A stretch of DNA of 5,613 nucleotides from Candidatus Equimonas enterica. Its GTDB lineage: Bacteria > Bacteroidota > Bacteroidia > Bacteroidales > Bacteroidaceae. The notes under the pieces were generated by a model. That model ran no database searches, was not told the DNA's origin, and saw only the letters and a list, made by a program, of their open reading frames with translations. Position 1 is the first letter of the stretch. Each line of letters begins with the position of its first letter. Shown piece by piece: positions 1 to 5,613 of the stretch. The translations under genes and the position numbers were made by a program. The stretch spans positions 1 through 5,613 of the forward strand of contig JAGHRU010000220.1 of assembly GCA_018066225.1 (NCBI GenBank), written 5' to 3'.

Positions 1-2
1 CT

Positions 3-509
3 ATCCGCAGCGTCAGTCGCCCTACGCTGCAAGACGCGATCCCTGCTCTCATAGAGCGTCTGGGCTATACGTTCTACCTCAGCGATATGCAGCGGGAGTT
101 GCAGCACATCGGCATCGATGCGGACAGCGAAGACAGCCTGCATGCCGCCATCACGCAGTGGTGCAGCAGCGCGATGGACCACATCCACCACTACTGCCAC
201 AAAGCGCATCTGGCGGAGCATCCCGAGACGCAGTGGCGACAGGTGCGCGTCAAGTCGCTGGCCATCAGCATACGCGACATCGCCCTCTCGCTCTTGCGCC
301 GAGCCCCTGAGCACCGTCTGTCGATGGAGGCCCTGCTCGATGGTGTGCAAGACCACCTGCAACTGCGCGGCCTTACCTACAACAAGGACATCAAGGCCAA
401 GCTCTTCGCCTTCACCGCACCGACGCGAGAGCAAGCCTTGGCGCAGCACCTGCCTTTCCATTTCGAGATGGCGGGACTCACCATTCACATCGTCCTCACT
501 CGGCGGTGA
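3..509 (+). CDS. Unrecognised protein, C-terminal part (5' end outside window)
   Basis: An open frame runs from the left edge to a TGA at 507-509 and shows 168 residues. It is read through upstream of the first visible ATG (87), so the true start is probably outside the window and 87 is only an internal methionine. I do not recognise the family. The visible part is soluble-looking, with no membrane segment or signal peptide. It is rich in His, Gln and Arg, and appears mostly helical, for example the stretches around LQDAIPALIERLGY near the left edge and IRDIALSLLRRAPE in the middle. It ends in a hydrophobic, strand-like GLTIHIVLTRR. No catalytic motif is evident. Codon use and base composition match the genes downstream. 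It lies on the same strand as the lipid kinase gene at 666, but 156 bp of AT-rich repeat-bearing sequence separates them, so shared transcription is uncertain. That the frame is coding is fairly sure; function is unknown. Confidence 0.75.
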   Translation: MRSVSRPTLQDAIPALIERLGYTFYLSDMQRELQHIGIDADSEDSLHAAITQWCSSAMDHIHHYCHKAHLAEHPETQWRQVRVKSLAISIRDIALSLLRRAPEHRLSMEALLDGVQDHLQLRGLTYNKDIKAKLFAFTAPTREQALAQHLPFHFEMAGLTIHIVLTRR

Positions 510-520
510 GGCCGACGCTT

Positions 521-550
521 CTGCCCAGTCCAGTTCATTTTAGTGGGCAG
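521..550. repeat. Inverted repeat pairing 5' flank with first repeat core
   Basis: CTGCCCA at 521-527 is the exact reverse complement of TGGGCAG at 544-550, inside the first dyad unit, with 16 nt between. It begins 12 bases after the stop codon of the upstream gene and is followed by AT-rich sequence. It could act as a weak transcription stop for that gene or be an extra inverted copy of the site recognised in the array. The stem is only 7 bp, so the terminator reading is tentative. Confidence 0.45.
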
Positions 551-622
551 TAAAATTTATTTTAGTGGGCAGTAAAATGAATTACAACGGGCAATGTAAA
601 AAATTATAACGGGCAGTAAAAT
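537..622. repeat. Four tandem 20-bp dyad repeats at 22-bp period
   Basis: Four units begin at 537, 559, 581 and 603, exactly 22 bp apart, with 2-bp spacers (TT, GA, AA). Units 1 and 2 are identical: ATTTTAGTGGGCAGTAAAAT. Unit 4 differs from them at 3 of 20 positions and unit 3 at 8. Every unit is an inverted repeat around an 8-bp centre in which GGGCA is invariant. The arms are ATTTTA/TAAAAT in units 1 and 2. Unit 3 has TTACA/TGTAA, where changes in one arm are matched in the other. Unit 4 pairs at 5 of 6 positions. A 22-bp period is about two helical turns, so all dyads face nearly the same side of the DNA. This suits a multi-site operator or iteron-like protein-binding array. On RNA each unit would be a 5-6 bp hairpin presenting a GGGCA loop. 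The array lies 44 bp upstream of the lipid kinase ATG. Its function is unknown. Confidence 0.85.
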
Positions 623-638
623 CTATCCCCCTGCCCAC
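565..638. repeat. Inverted copy of the repeat core on the 3' flank
   Basis: CTGCCCAC at 631-638 is the exact reverse complement of the GTGGGCAG core found at 543-550 and 565-572. Its first six bases also complement GGGCAG (611-616) of the last unit with a 14-nt loop. With the copy at 521-527 this leaves the direct array bracketed by oppositely oriented cores. In a transcript running towards the lipid kinase, the 611-636 hairpin would sit in the leader about 30 nt before the start codon. The AT-rich arms seen in the array are not present around this copy. Confidence 0.45.
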
Positions 639-665
639 GACACGCTTACTTTTCCTCCAAAGCCT

Positions 666-1691
666 ATGGATCAAAAGCGCATAGTATTTCTCGTCAATCC
701 CATCTCGGGTACAACCGCCAAGGCGCGCGTCGTGGATCATATCCACTTGCGTATAGACCGCAGTCGCTACACCTATGAGATACGCTACACCGAGCGTGCT
801 GGCCACGCCACCGAACTGGCCGCCCAGGCCGTGAGGGAAGGCTTCGACATCGTGGTGGCCGTGGGAGGCGATGGCACGGTCAATGAAGTGGCCCGCTCCC
901 TGATAGGCACATCGACAGCCCTCGCCGTCATCCCTTGCGGCAGCGGCAATGGGCTGGCGCGGCACTTGCAGTTGCCGCTCTCTGCACCTGCTGCCATTGA
1001 GATTATCAACCAGGGCCTCGTGCATCACCTCGATTACGGCCTCATCAACGACCGACCGTTCTTCTGCACTTGCGGCGTGGGCTTCGACGCTTTCCTTTCG
1101 CTGAAATTTGCCGAGAGCAAACACCGGGGCCTCAAATCCTATGTGGAGAAAACGCTCACCGATGGTCTGCGCTACAAACCCGACACTTATCTCATCGAGG
1201 ACGAGACGGGCTGCAAACAATATCGGGCTTTCCTCATCGCTTGCGCCAATGCCTCGCAGTATGGCAACAACGCCTTCATCGCTCCGACCGCCTCGATGAA
1301 AGACGGCTTGCTGGATGTCATCATCATCGAGCCGTTTAGCAAACTCGAAGCCCCCAGCATCGTGCTGCAACTCTTTGGCAAGACGCTATCGAGCAATTCG
1401 CACGTCAAGACTTTCCGTTCGCGACACCTACGCATCGTGCGTGAGACGGAAGGGCCTGCCCATAGCGATGGCGACGCCTTCACCACAGGGCGCGAAATCA
1501 ACGTGGAAGTCGTGCCTGGTCAGCTTGCCGTGGTGGTCAATCCGCGCGCTGATGCGCTCGAACATACACCGCTGCGTGAGTTGGCCGACTATTTCTCCTC
1601 ATGGAGTTCGCCCAAGGAGGGCTTCCGCCGTACGCTGGCCGAGATACAGCGCACCAACACCGCCATCAAGGAGCACATCCGCAAACTCTAA
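666..1691 (+). CDS. Diacylglycerol kinase family lipid kinase (YegS/DgkB/BmrU type)
   Basis: This is a predicted cytosolic or membrane-associated kinase that transfers phosphate from ATP to a lipid such as diacylglycerol. The N-terminal catalytic domain (about residues 4-130) has the nucleotide-binding signatures VNPISG (10-15), VGGDGTVNEV (66-75) and PCGSGNGLARHL (90-101). The C-terminal beta-sandwich carries GVGFDA (137-142), KDGLLDV (212-218) and SDGDAF (267-272). The last occupies the place of the family's DGE motif, whose Asp is the proposed general base. Length is 341 residues, against about 300 for many relatives. The extra residues (about 300-341) form a charged, probably helical tail ending in EHIRKL. 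The ATG at 666 puts the first strand and NPxSG at the usual place, and no Shine-Dalgarno sequence precedes it. The repeat array at 537-622 lies upstream and may control it. Era follows after 30 bp, so co-transcription is likely. Substrate cannot be read from the sequence. Confidence 0.92.
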   Translation: MDQKRIVFLVNPISGTTAKARVVDHIHLRIDRSRYTYEIRYTERAGHATELAAQAVREGFDIVVAVGGDGTVNEVARSLIGTSTALAVIPCGSGNGLARHLQLPLSAPAAIEIINQGLVHHLDYGLINDRPFFCTCGVGFDAFLSLKFAESKHRGLKSYVEKTLTDGLRYKPDTYLIEDETGCKQYRAFLIACANASQYGNNAFIAPTASMKDGLLDVIIIEPFSKLEAPSIVLQLFGKTLSSNSHVKTFRSRHLRIVRETEGPAHSDGDAFTTGREINVEVVPGQLAVVVNPRADALEHTPLRELADYFSSWSSPKEGFRRTLAEIQRTNTAIKEHIRKL

Positions 1692-1721
1692 TCGTTCACC
1701 CTTTTATTACGCTATAAATAC

Positions 1722-2603
1722 GTGTTTAAGTCAGGATTTGTAAACATCGTCGGCAATCCCAATGTCGGCAAATCTACGCTCATGAACCTCCTCATGGGCG
1801 AACGCATCAGTATCGCTACCTTCAAGGCACAGACCACCCGCCATCGCATCATGGGCATCATCAATGAGCCCGAGGCACAAATCGTGTTTAGTGACACGCC
1901 GGGTGTGCTCAAGCCCAACTACAAGTTGCAGGAGTCTATGTTGGCCTTCTCGGAGAGCGCGTTGCAGGACGCCGATGTGCTGCTCTATGTCACCGATGTC
2001 GTGGAGAAGCCCGACAAGAACAGCGAATTTCTCGCCAAGGTGCAGCGCCTCGACGTGCCCGTGCTCGTGCTCATCAACAAGATAGACCTGTCGGAGCAAC
2101 AGGCCTTGGAGCAACTCGTGGCAGCCTGGCACGACACTTTGCCTGCGGCTGAAGTGTTCCCCATCAGCGCGAAGGTGAAGTTTGGCGTGGAGCATGTGCT
2201 ATGCCGCATCAAGGCTTTGCTGCCCGATGCGCCGCCTTATTTTGACCGCGACCAGTGGACGGACAAGCCCGCTCGCTTCTTTGTCACCGAAATCATCCGC
2301 GAGAAGATACTCCTCTACTACGATAAGGAGATACCATACGCCGTGGAGGTCGTCGTGGAGGAATTTCACGAGACGGACAGCAACATCCACATCCGTGCAC
2401 TTATCTACTGCGAGCGCGAGAGCCAGAAGGGCATCCTCATCGGCCACCGTGGCGTGGCGCTCAAGAAGGTCAGCACCGAGGCGCGCAAGACGCTCGAGAA
2501 GTTTTTTCAGAAGACTATCTACCTTGAGACCGTCGTCAAGGTGGATAAGGACTGGCGACAGAGCACCCGTCGTCTGGAAGCCTATGGCTACAAGCAAGAT
2601 TAA
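1722..2603 (+). CDS. era: GTPase Era (30S ribosomal subunit maturation)
   Basis: Era is a GTPase that binds the 3' end of 16S rRNA and helps mature the 30S subunit. All G motifs are present: G1 GNPNVGKS (11-18), G2 around QTTRHR (37-42), G3 DTPG (58-61), G4 NKID (119-122) and G5 SAK (149-151). The C-terminal KH domain spans roughly residues 205-285, with the RNA-contacting GHRG turn at 242-245. At 293 residues it is the normal length. The start is GTG at 1722: it gives the (M)FKSGFVNIVGNPN opening usual for Bacteroidota Era, whereas the first in-frame ATG (codon 21) would lie beyond the P-loop. The 30-bp gap before it is AT-rich (TTATTACGCTATAAATAC), a leader type typical where Shine-Dalgarno sequences are absent. 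The stop TAA shares its last base with the ATG of folB. Confidence 0.97.
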   Translation: MFKSGFVNIVGNPNVGKSTLMNLLMGERISIATFKAQTTRHRIMGIINEPEAQIVFSDTPGVLKPNYKLQESMLAFSESALQDADVLLYVTDVVEKPDKNSEFLAKVQRLDVPVLVLINKIDLSEQQALEQLVAAWHDTLPAAEVFPISAKVKFGVEHVLCRIKALLPDAPPYFDRDQWTDKPARFFVTEIIREKILLYYDKEIPYAVEVVVEEFHETDSNIHIRALIYCERESQKGILIGHRGVALKKVSTEARKTLEKFFQKTIYLETVVKVDKDWRQSTRRLEAYGYKQD

Positions 2604-2989
2604 TGCGTATGGCGGTTTTTCATTCTCTCTGCATCACGCTGGACACCATGCGCTTTCATGCCTATCACGGCGTGTTGCCGCAGGAGCGCATCGTAGGGGG
2701 CGACTACGAAGTCTGCCTTACCCTGCGTCTGGCGCACGCCACATCGGCTGCGACCGATGACTTGGCCGATACGGTCAATTATGCCGAAGCCTATGAGGTT
2801 GTGGCCGAAGTGATGCGTCAGCCCAGTGACTTGATAGAGCGTGTGGCAGGACGCATCTTGACCGCCGTGCTCGACCGTTTCGCCGCAATAAGTAGCGCGC
2901 AAGTCAGCATAGCGAAGGTAGCACCTCCGATGATGGCTGACTTGCGCGCTGCGCGTGTCACTCTCGTCGCCGAGCGAGAGCCGGCATAG
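2603..2989 (+). CDS. folB: Dihydroneopterin aldolase FolB
   Basis: FolB cleaves 7,8-dihydroneopterin to 6-hydroxymethyl-7,8-dihydropterin and glycolaldehyde, a step of folate synthesis in the cytosol. The 128-residue protein is of typical length and shows the family pattern throughout. MRFHAYHGVLPQE (16-28) ends in the conserved Glu28. DDLADTVNYAEAY (52-64) includes Tyr60. LIERVAGRI (77-85) includes Glu79, the expected pterin anchor. VSIAKVAPP (101-109) includes the catalytic Lys105. The start ATG lies in TAATG, overlapping the era stop by one base, so translation by reinitiation after era is likely. A second ATG two codons on (2609) is an equally good start. The gene ends 7 bp before the end of the convergent nagA. 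Confidence 0.95.
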   Translation: MRMAVFHSLCITLDTMRFHAYHGVLPQERIVGGDYEVCLTLRLAHATSAATDDLADTVNYAEAYEVVAEVMRQPSDLIERVAGRILTAVLDRFAAISSAQVSIAKVAPPMMADLRAARVTLVAEREPA

Positions 2990-3003
2990 CCGTCGGCTAC
3001 GCC
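2983..3003. terminator. Possible bidirectional hairpin between convergent genes
   Basis: TAGCCG-T-CGGCTA (2987-2999) is a perfect palindrome whose outer triplets are the TAG stops of folB (+, 2987-2989) and nagA (-, 2999-2997). After one A/C mismatch, GGC (2983-2985) and GCC (3001-3003) extend the pairing. The resulting hairpin would have a 5-bp inner stem with a 3-nt loop plus a 3-bp outer stem. There is no T-tract on either side, so this is not a textbook intrinsic terminator. Its place at a 7-bp convergent junction makes a role in ending or insulating both transcripts plausible. Confidence 0.4.
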
Positions 3004-4154
3004 TCGTTGTAAGTATAGCGTACGCGTCCCATTTGTATGACGTGGCGCAGACGTAGATCTTTGGACATAATAAGCATGTCGGCATCTTTGCCGCGTTGCA
3101 AACTCCCCTTGCGCTCATCAATGTGCATGATGCGTGCAGGGGTTTCGCTTATCATACGGCACGCATCGGCCAAGGGTATGTGAGCGTCATTGACAGCCGT
3201 GCGCAGCAGGCGGTCCATCGTAGCGATGCTGCCTGCCAAAGCACTGCGGTCGGCGAGTTTGCAGACCCCGTCTTCGATGATGACGCGCGGGTCGAAGTTG
3301 TCTTGCGACGCCGAGGCCGTGCAGGCCAGAGCGTCCGTGATGAGACACATACGCTCCACACCTTTGGCATTGTACATACCACGCAGATTGACAGGCGGCA
3401 CATGTATGCCGTCGGCGATGGCCTCAATGGTGAAGTTGGGTATGGCATAGACCGCATCGACTACGCCGGGCACTTTGTACTCCCGCTCCTTGTGTAGCGC
3501 ACTCATTGCGTTGGTGAAGTGCGTGGCGTGGCGTGCTCCTGCTTCGTAGGCGCGCATCACATCGTCGGGCGTTCCTGCGGTATGGGCGATGGCAGGCACG
3601 CAGCCGTGATCGAGGCAGGCGGCATAAAACGCTTCTGCCCCTGCGAGCTCGGGAGCGGCATCCCAGCGTTTGAGGACTTTGGTGCGCTCGAGCAAAGGCA
3701 GATATTCGGCTGCCATAGGGGCTTTTATCCATTCCGGGATTTGTGCGCCCGCCATTTGGAGCGAGAAATAAGGGCCTTCGAGATGCAAGCCCTGCACAGG
3801 ACTGTTCTCGTCGGCCATCAGTGCTGCGCAAGTGTCGAGGGCTTGCTCTATCATGGGGACGGTAGAGGACGACAACGTGGGGAAGAAGGCTGTCGTGCCA
3901 TGAGCCATGTGGGCTTCTGTTGCTACGCGGAAGGCTTCTGCTGTGCCCTCCATAAAGTCGCGGCCACCACCGCCGTGGGCGTGAAGTTCTATACCGCCGG
4001 GGATGACATAGCAGCCTGCGGCATCGACGACTTCGGCCTCGGCGATGCGGCAAACACTGGAAGTGATTTCTGCTATCTTATTGTCACAGATAATGACACT
4101 GCCCTTCTGCCAGCCTTGGGGCGTAAGGATAGTGCCATCGAGGATTTGTATCAT
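2997..4154 (-). CDS. nagA: N-acetylglucosamine-6-phosphate deacetylase
   Basis: NagA hydrolyses GlcNAc-6-phosphate to glucosamine-6-phosphate and acetate in the cytosol, feeding amino sugars to glycolysis or wall synthesis. It belongs to the amidohydrolase superfamily. Visible motifs are HAHGGGG (58-64), the metal-ligand Glu126 in HLEGP (124-128), His191 in IAHTAG and His212 in THFTNAMS. ADGIHV (247-252) and LITDA (271-275) follow, the latter with the expected catalytic Asp274. SALAGS and the GSLQRGKDADMLI strand of the small beta domain close the protein. HxH rather than the Q-containing form of Escherichia coli suggests a second metal site, by inference. The start chosen is the ATG at 4154, giving 385 residues and beginning at the beta-domain MIQILDGTI. 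An ATG at 4241 would add 29 residues lying mostly inside the upstream gene and unlike the family. The gene is last in a leftward group, 20 bp after its neighbour. Confidence 0.95.
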   Translation of the reverse strand: MIQILDGTILTPQGWQKGSVIICDNKIAEITSSVCRIAEAEVVDAAGCYVIPGGIELHAHGGGGRDFMEGTAEAFRVATEAHMAHGTTAFFPTLSSSTVPMIEQALDTCAALMADENSPVQGLHLEGPYFSLQMAGAQIPEWIKAPMAAEYLPLLERTKVLKRWDAAPELAGAEAFYAACLDHGCVPAIAHTAGTPDDVMRAYEAGARHATHFTNAMSALHKEREYKVPGVVDAVYAIPNFTIEAIADGIHVPPVNLRGMYNAKGVERMCLITDALACTASASQDNFDPRVIIEDGVCKLADRSALAGSIATMDRLLRTAVNDAHIPLADACRMISETPARIMHIDERKGSLQRGKDADMLIMSKDLRLRHVIQMGRVRYTYNEA

Positions 4155-4174
4155 GGGTGAGCGTGTGGTAGGAG

Positions 4175-4831
4175 TTATTCTATTTCTTCGGAGCCAGAGG
4201 GCAAGTACTTCTTCAAGGCGCGTGCCACACCTGCCTTCCATGTGTTGATGGACTCGTTTTCCAACTCCAACGAGTAGATGAGTCGTAGGACATTGGTGAT
4301 AGGCATGTGGTAGCGCAGTACGCCCGAGATGAGTTTCGCGTAGTTCCAGTACTCGGGGTTGAACTTCTCGGAGAGTCCTTCCACCGTGGTCTTGTAGCCG
4401 CGACGATTGCGGAACTGGAAGTCATAGCGCTTCGTACCGTCGCTGTTCACGCTCTTGATGATGTAGCCATTGTGTACGGTCTTGGGCAGCACAATGCCTT
4501 CTTCGTCGTCTTGCAATCCGGTGAAAATCTCGTAAGGCTGACCGTCGAGCAGACCGACGAAAGCCACCCATTTCTCCTTGCGGTTTTGGAAGCGCACGAC
4601 ATCACATTCGAGGACTTCGGGGCGGCGATGGACAACGGGTGAGAGTTGCTGGGCCTCAACCTTGGTGTAGGTTTCGGCGATGACTTCCACGAGTCGCCTT
4701 TCCTGCTCACCCGCAGCCACGAGACGCTCCAACACCTGTGCCGTATAAGTGGTGTCAAGCACGCGCTCCTCATCGCTGCGCGAGGCAGCGGTGAGGAGTT
4801 GGGCGAGGGCTTGTAGTTGTTCTTTATTCAT
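4175..4831 (-). CDS. Stand-alone homologue of the C-terminal part of class II (B12) ribonucleotide reductase
   Basis: This 218-residue protein has two parts. Residues 1 to about 65 are helical and charged and match nothing I recognise. From HRRPEVLECDVVRF (68-81) onward it closely resembles, from memory, the region near the C-terminus of Bacteroidota adenosylcobalamin-dependent ribonucleotide reductases: KEKWVAFVGLLDGQPYEIFTG (85-105), then RYDFQF, GYKTTVEGLSEKF, YWNYAKLISGVLRY and, near the end, INTWKAGVARALKKY. In those reductases a cysteine-rich tail (CPxCG type) follows. Here the protein stops shortly after ALKKYLPSG and has a single cysteine (Cys76). The catalytic barrel is absent. Pseudomonas NrdJb is a precedent for a separately encoded C-terminal reductase subunit, but that one is known for its cysteines. 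The ATG overlaps the stop of the kinase gene in ATGA, so the two are translationally coupled. It may be a split subunit, an accessory or regulatory protein, or a repurposed duplicate. That it is a gene is nearly certain; the role is open. Confidence 0.72.
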   Translation of the reverse strand: MNKEQLQALAQLLTAASRSDEERVLDTTYTAQVLERLVAAGEQERRLVEVIAETYTKVEAQQLSPVVHRRPEVLECDVVRFQNRKEKWVAFVGLLDGQPYEIFTGLQDDEEGIVLPKTVHNGYIIKSVNSDGTKRYDFQFRNRRGYKTTVEGLSEKFNPEYWNYAKLISGVLRYHMPITNVLRLIYSLELENESINTWKAGVARALKKYLPSGSEEIE

Positions 4832-5613
4832 CGATTGGACAATTGTGTCTGGATGAACGCTTCCATCTCGGGGAAGGCTGCCTCGATGCAGTGCAGCAAT
4901 TTGAGTTGGTTGCGGGAGCGCACGAGGTTGTGCTCGGGATACTGACAGTGGAAGTAGATGTCGCCGTTGATGTAGTCGGCGATGAAGCGCGTCAATGTCA
5001 TGTAGTGGAAGAGCGCGGTGGCGTAGGGCAGATGCTCTATCTCAATGGGGGTGAGGAAGGAGCGCGCGCCTGCCAAATAGCCTTTGGTGAAAGACTTGAA
5101 GATGGAGAAGTTGAAGCCCACTTTGTTCAAATCGGGGTCATCTTCGACTGTCGTGTTGGCTGCGGAACGCAGGAAGTCGCCATAGTCGGAGAAGATGAAC
5201 GACGGCATGACCGTGTCGAGGTCGATAACGCAGAGCACGTTGCCGTCTTCGTCGAAGAGGATGTTGTCCAGCTTCGTGTCGCAGTGGCAGATACGCTTGG
5301 GCAGTTTGCCTTCACGGTAGAGACGCTCGGCCTTGCACATCTCGTCGGCACGCGAGAGTATCTCTTCCACGATGCCTTTGACCTCGGGCTCGTCGGCGCG
5401 TCCTTTGGGGTTGGCTTTGATGGCATCCCGCAGTTGCTGTATGCGCCACTCCATGTTGTGGAAGTCCTTGATGGTCTCACCCATCTCGGCGTCAATGTCG
5501 GCGAGCATGGCCTGGAAGCCTGCGAATGTCTCGCCCACGATGTAGGCCGTCTCTTCGCTGACGCCAGATTTGCTCGTGGTGCGAGGGATGCAAACCATGA
5601 TGCGCCAATACTT
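4828..5613 (-). CDS. N-acetylhexosamine 1-kinase-like phosphotransferase, N-terminus outside window
   Basis: This is a member of the aminoglycoside-phosphotransferase fold, probably phosphorylating GlcNAc or GalNAc at C1 with ATP, as NahK does. The frame stays open to the right edge (KYWRI precedes the Met at 5598, and KYWRIMV fits the family), so the start is outside. The visible 261 residues lack about 100 N-terminal ones if the total is near the usual 360. Numbering from that Met, the catalytic loop is HCDTKLDNILFD (105-116) with Asp107 as expected base and Asn112. The metal-binding segment is CVIDLDTVMPSF (123-134) with Asp126, followed by SDYGDFLRSAANTTVEDDPDL. These stretches match what I remember of Bifidobacterium NahK (HNDTK..N and CVIDLDTVMPG). 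No membrane segment or signal peptide is visible. The TGA stop overlaps the next gene's ATG by 4 bp, and nagA lies two genes on, consistent with amino-sugar salvage. A related sugar or choline kinase remains possible. Confidence 0.85.
   Translation of the reverse strand, partial: KYWRIMVCIPRTTSKSGVSEETAYIVGETFAGFQAMLADIDAEMGETIKDFHNMEWRIQQLRDAIKANPKGRADEPEVKGIVEEILSRADEMCKAERLYREGKLPKRICHCDTKLDNILFDEDGNVLCVIDLDTVMPSFIFSDYGDFLRSAANTTVEDDPDLNKVGFNFSIFKSFTKGYLAGARSFLTPIEIEHLPYATALFHYMTLTRFIADYINGDIYFHCQYPEHNLVRSRNQLKLLHCIEAAFPEMEAFIQTQLSNR

Noticed and set aside
87..509. Complete 140-residue gene starting at ATG 87
   Set aside because: The same frame is open all the way to the left edge with similar composition, so the ATG is more likely internal to a longer gene.
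537..622. CRISPR array
   Set aside because: The spacers are 2 bp and the period is 22 bp, with degenerate palindromic units, so there is no room for spacers.
647..654. Bacteroidota -7 promoter element (TAnnTTTG-like TACTTTTC)
   Set aside because: It lacks the final G, has no matching -33 TTTG at the right distance, and would leave a leader of only a few bases before the ATG at 666.
582..1370. 262-codon open frame on the minus strand
   Set aside because: It lies opposite the lipid kinase, whose motifs are unmistakable, and its translation shows no family pattern. It is an antisense shadow of a GC-rich gene.
3519..4160. 213-codon plus-strand open frame
   Set aside because: It is antisense to nagA, has no recognisable domain, and is fully explained as a shadow of the real gene.
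4155..4241. 29-residue N-terminal extension of NagA from an ATG at 4241
   Set aside because: Most of it overlaps the coding end of the upstream gene, and its residues do not resemble NagA, which normally begins at the MIQILDGTI-like strand encoded from 4154.

Overview
The window looks like a piece of a moderately GC-rich chromosome (roughly 55-60% G+C by eye) from a member of the Bacteroidota, most likely the order Bacteroidales. The evidence is the Era N-terminus (FKSGFVNIVGNPNVGKST), the family of the reductase-like protein at 4175-4831 as I remember it from Bacteroidota, and the absence of purine-rich Shine-Dalgarno sequences before the start codons. No database search was possible, so genus is not assigned. 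I see no RNA genes, insertion sequences or CRISPR arrays.

Layout. Positions 3-509 (+) are the C-terminal 168 residues of a protein I do not recognise; its start lies off the left edge. Positions 510-665 are non-coding and strikingly AT-rich at their centre. They hold four 20-bp dyad units at an exact 22-bp period (537-622), flanked by inverted copies of the repeat core. A rightward group follows: a diacylglycerol-kinase-family lipid kinase (666-1691), the GTPase Era with a GTG start (1722-2603), and dihydroneopterin aldolase FolB (2603-2989), whose ATG overlaps the era stop by one base. A leftward group converges on it: an N-acetylhexosamine 1-kinase-like protein (4828-5613, N-terminus off the right edge), a stand-alone protein resembling the C-terminal part of class II ribonucleotide reductase (4175-4831), and the N-acetylglucosamine-6-phosphate deacetylase NagA (2997-4154). 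The two groups meet tail to tail with a 7-bp gap, inside a palindrome that contains both TAG stop codons.

How the genes may work together. The rightward genes are housekeeping: lipid phosphorylation, 30S ribosome maturation and folate synthesis. The leftward genes point to amino-sugar salvage: a kinase making N-acetylhexosamine 1-phosphates beside the enzyme that deacetylates GlcNAc-6-phosphate. The reductase-like protein between them is translationally coupled to the kinase but has no obvious place in that pathway. The most notable items are the phased dyad array before the lipid kinase and this orphan reductase module, which lacks the cysteine-rich tail.
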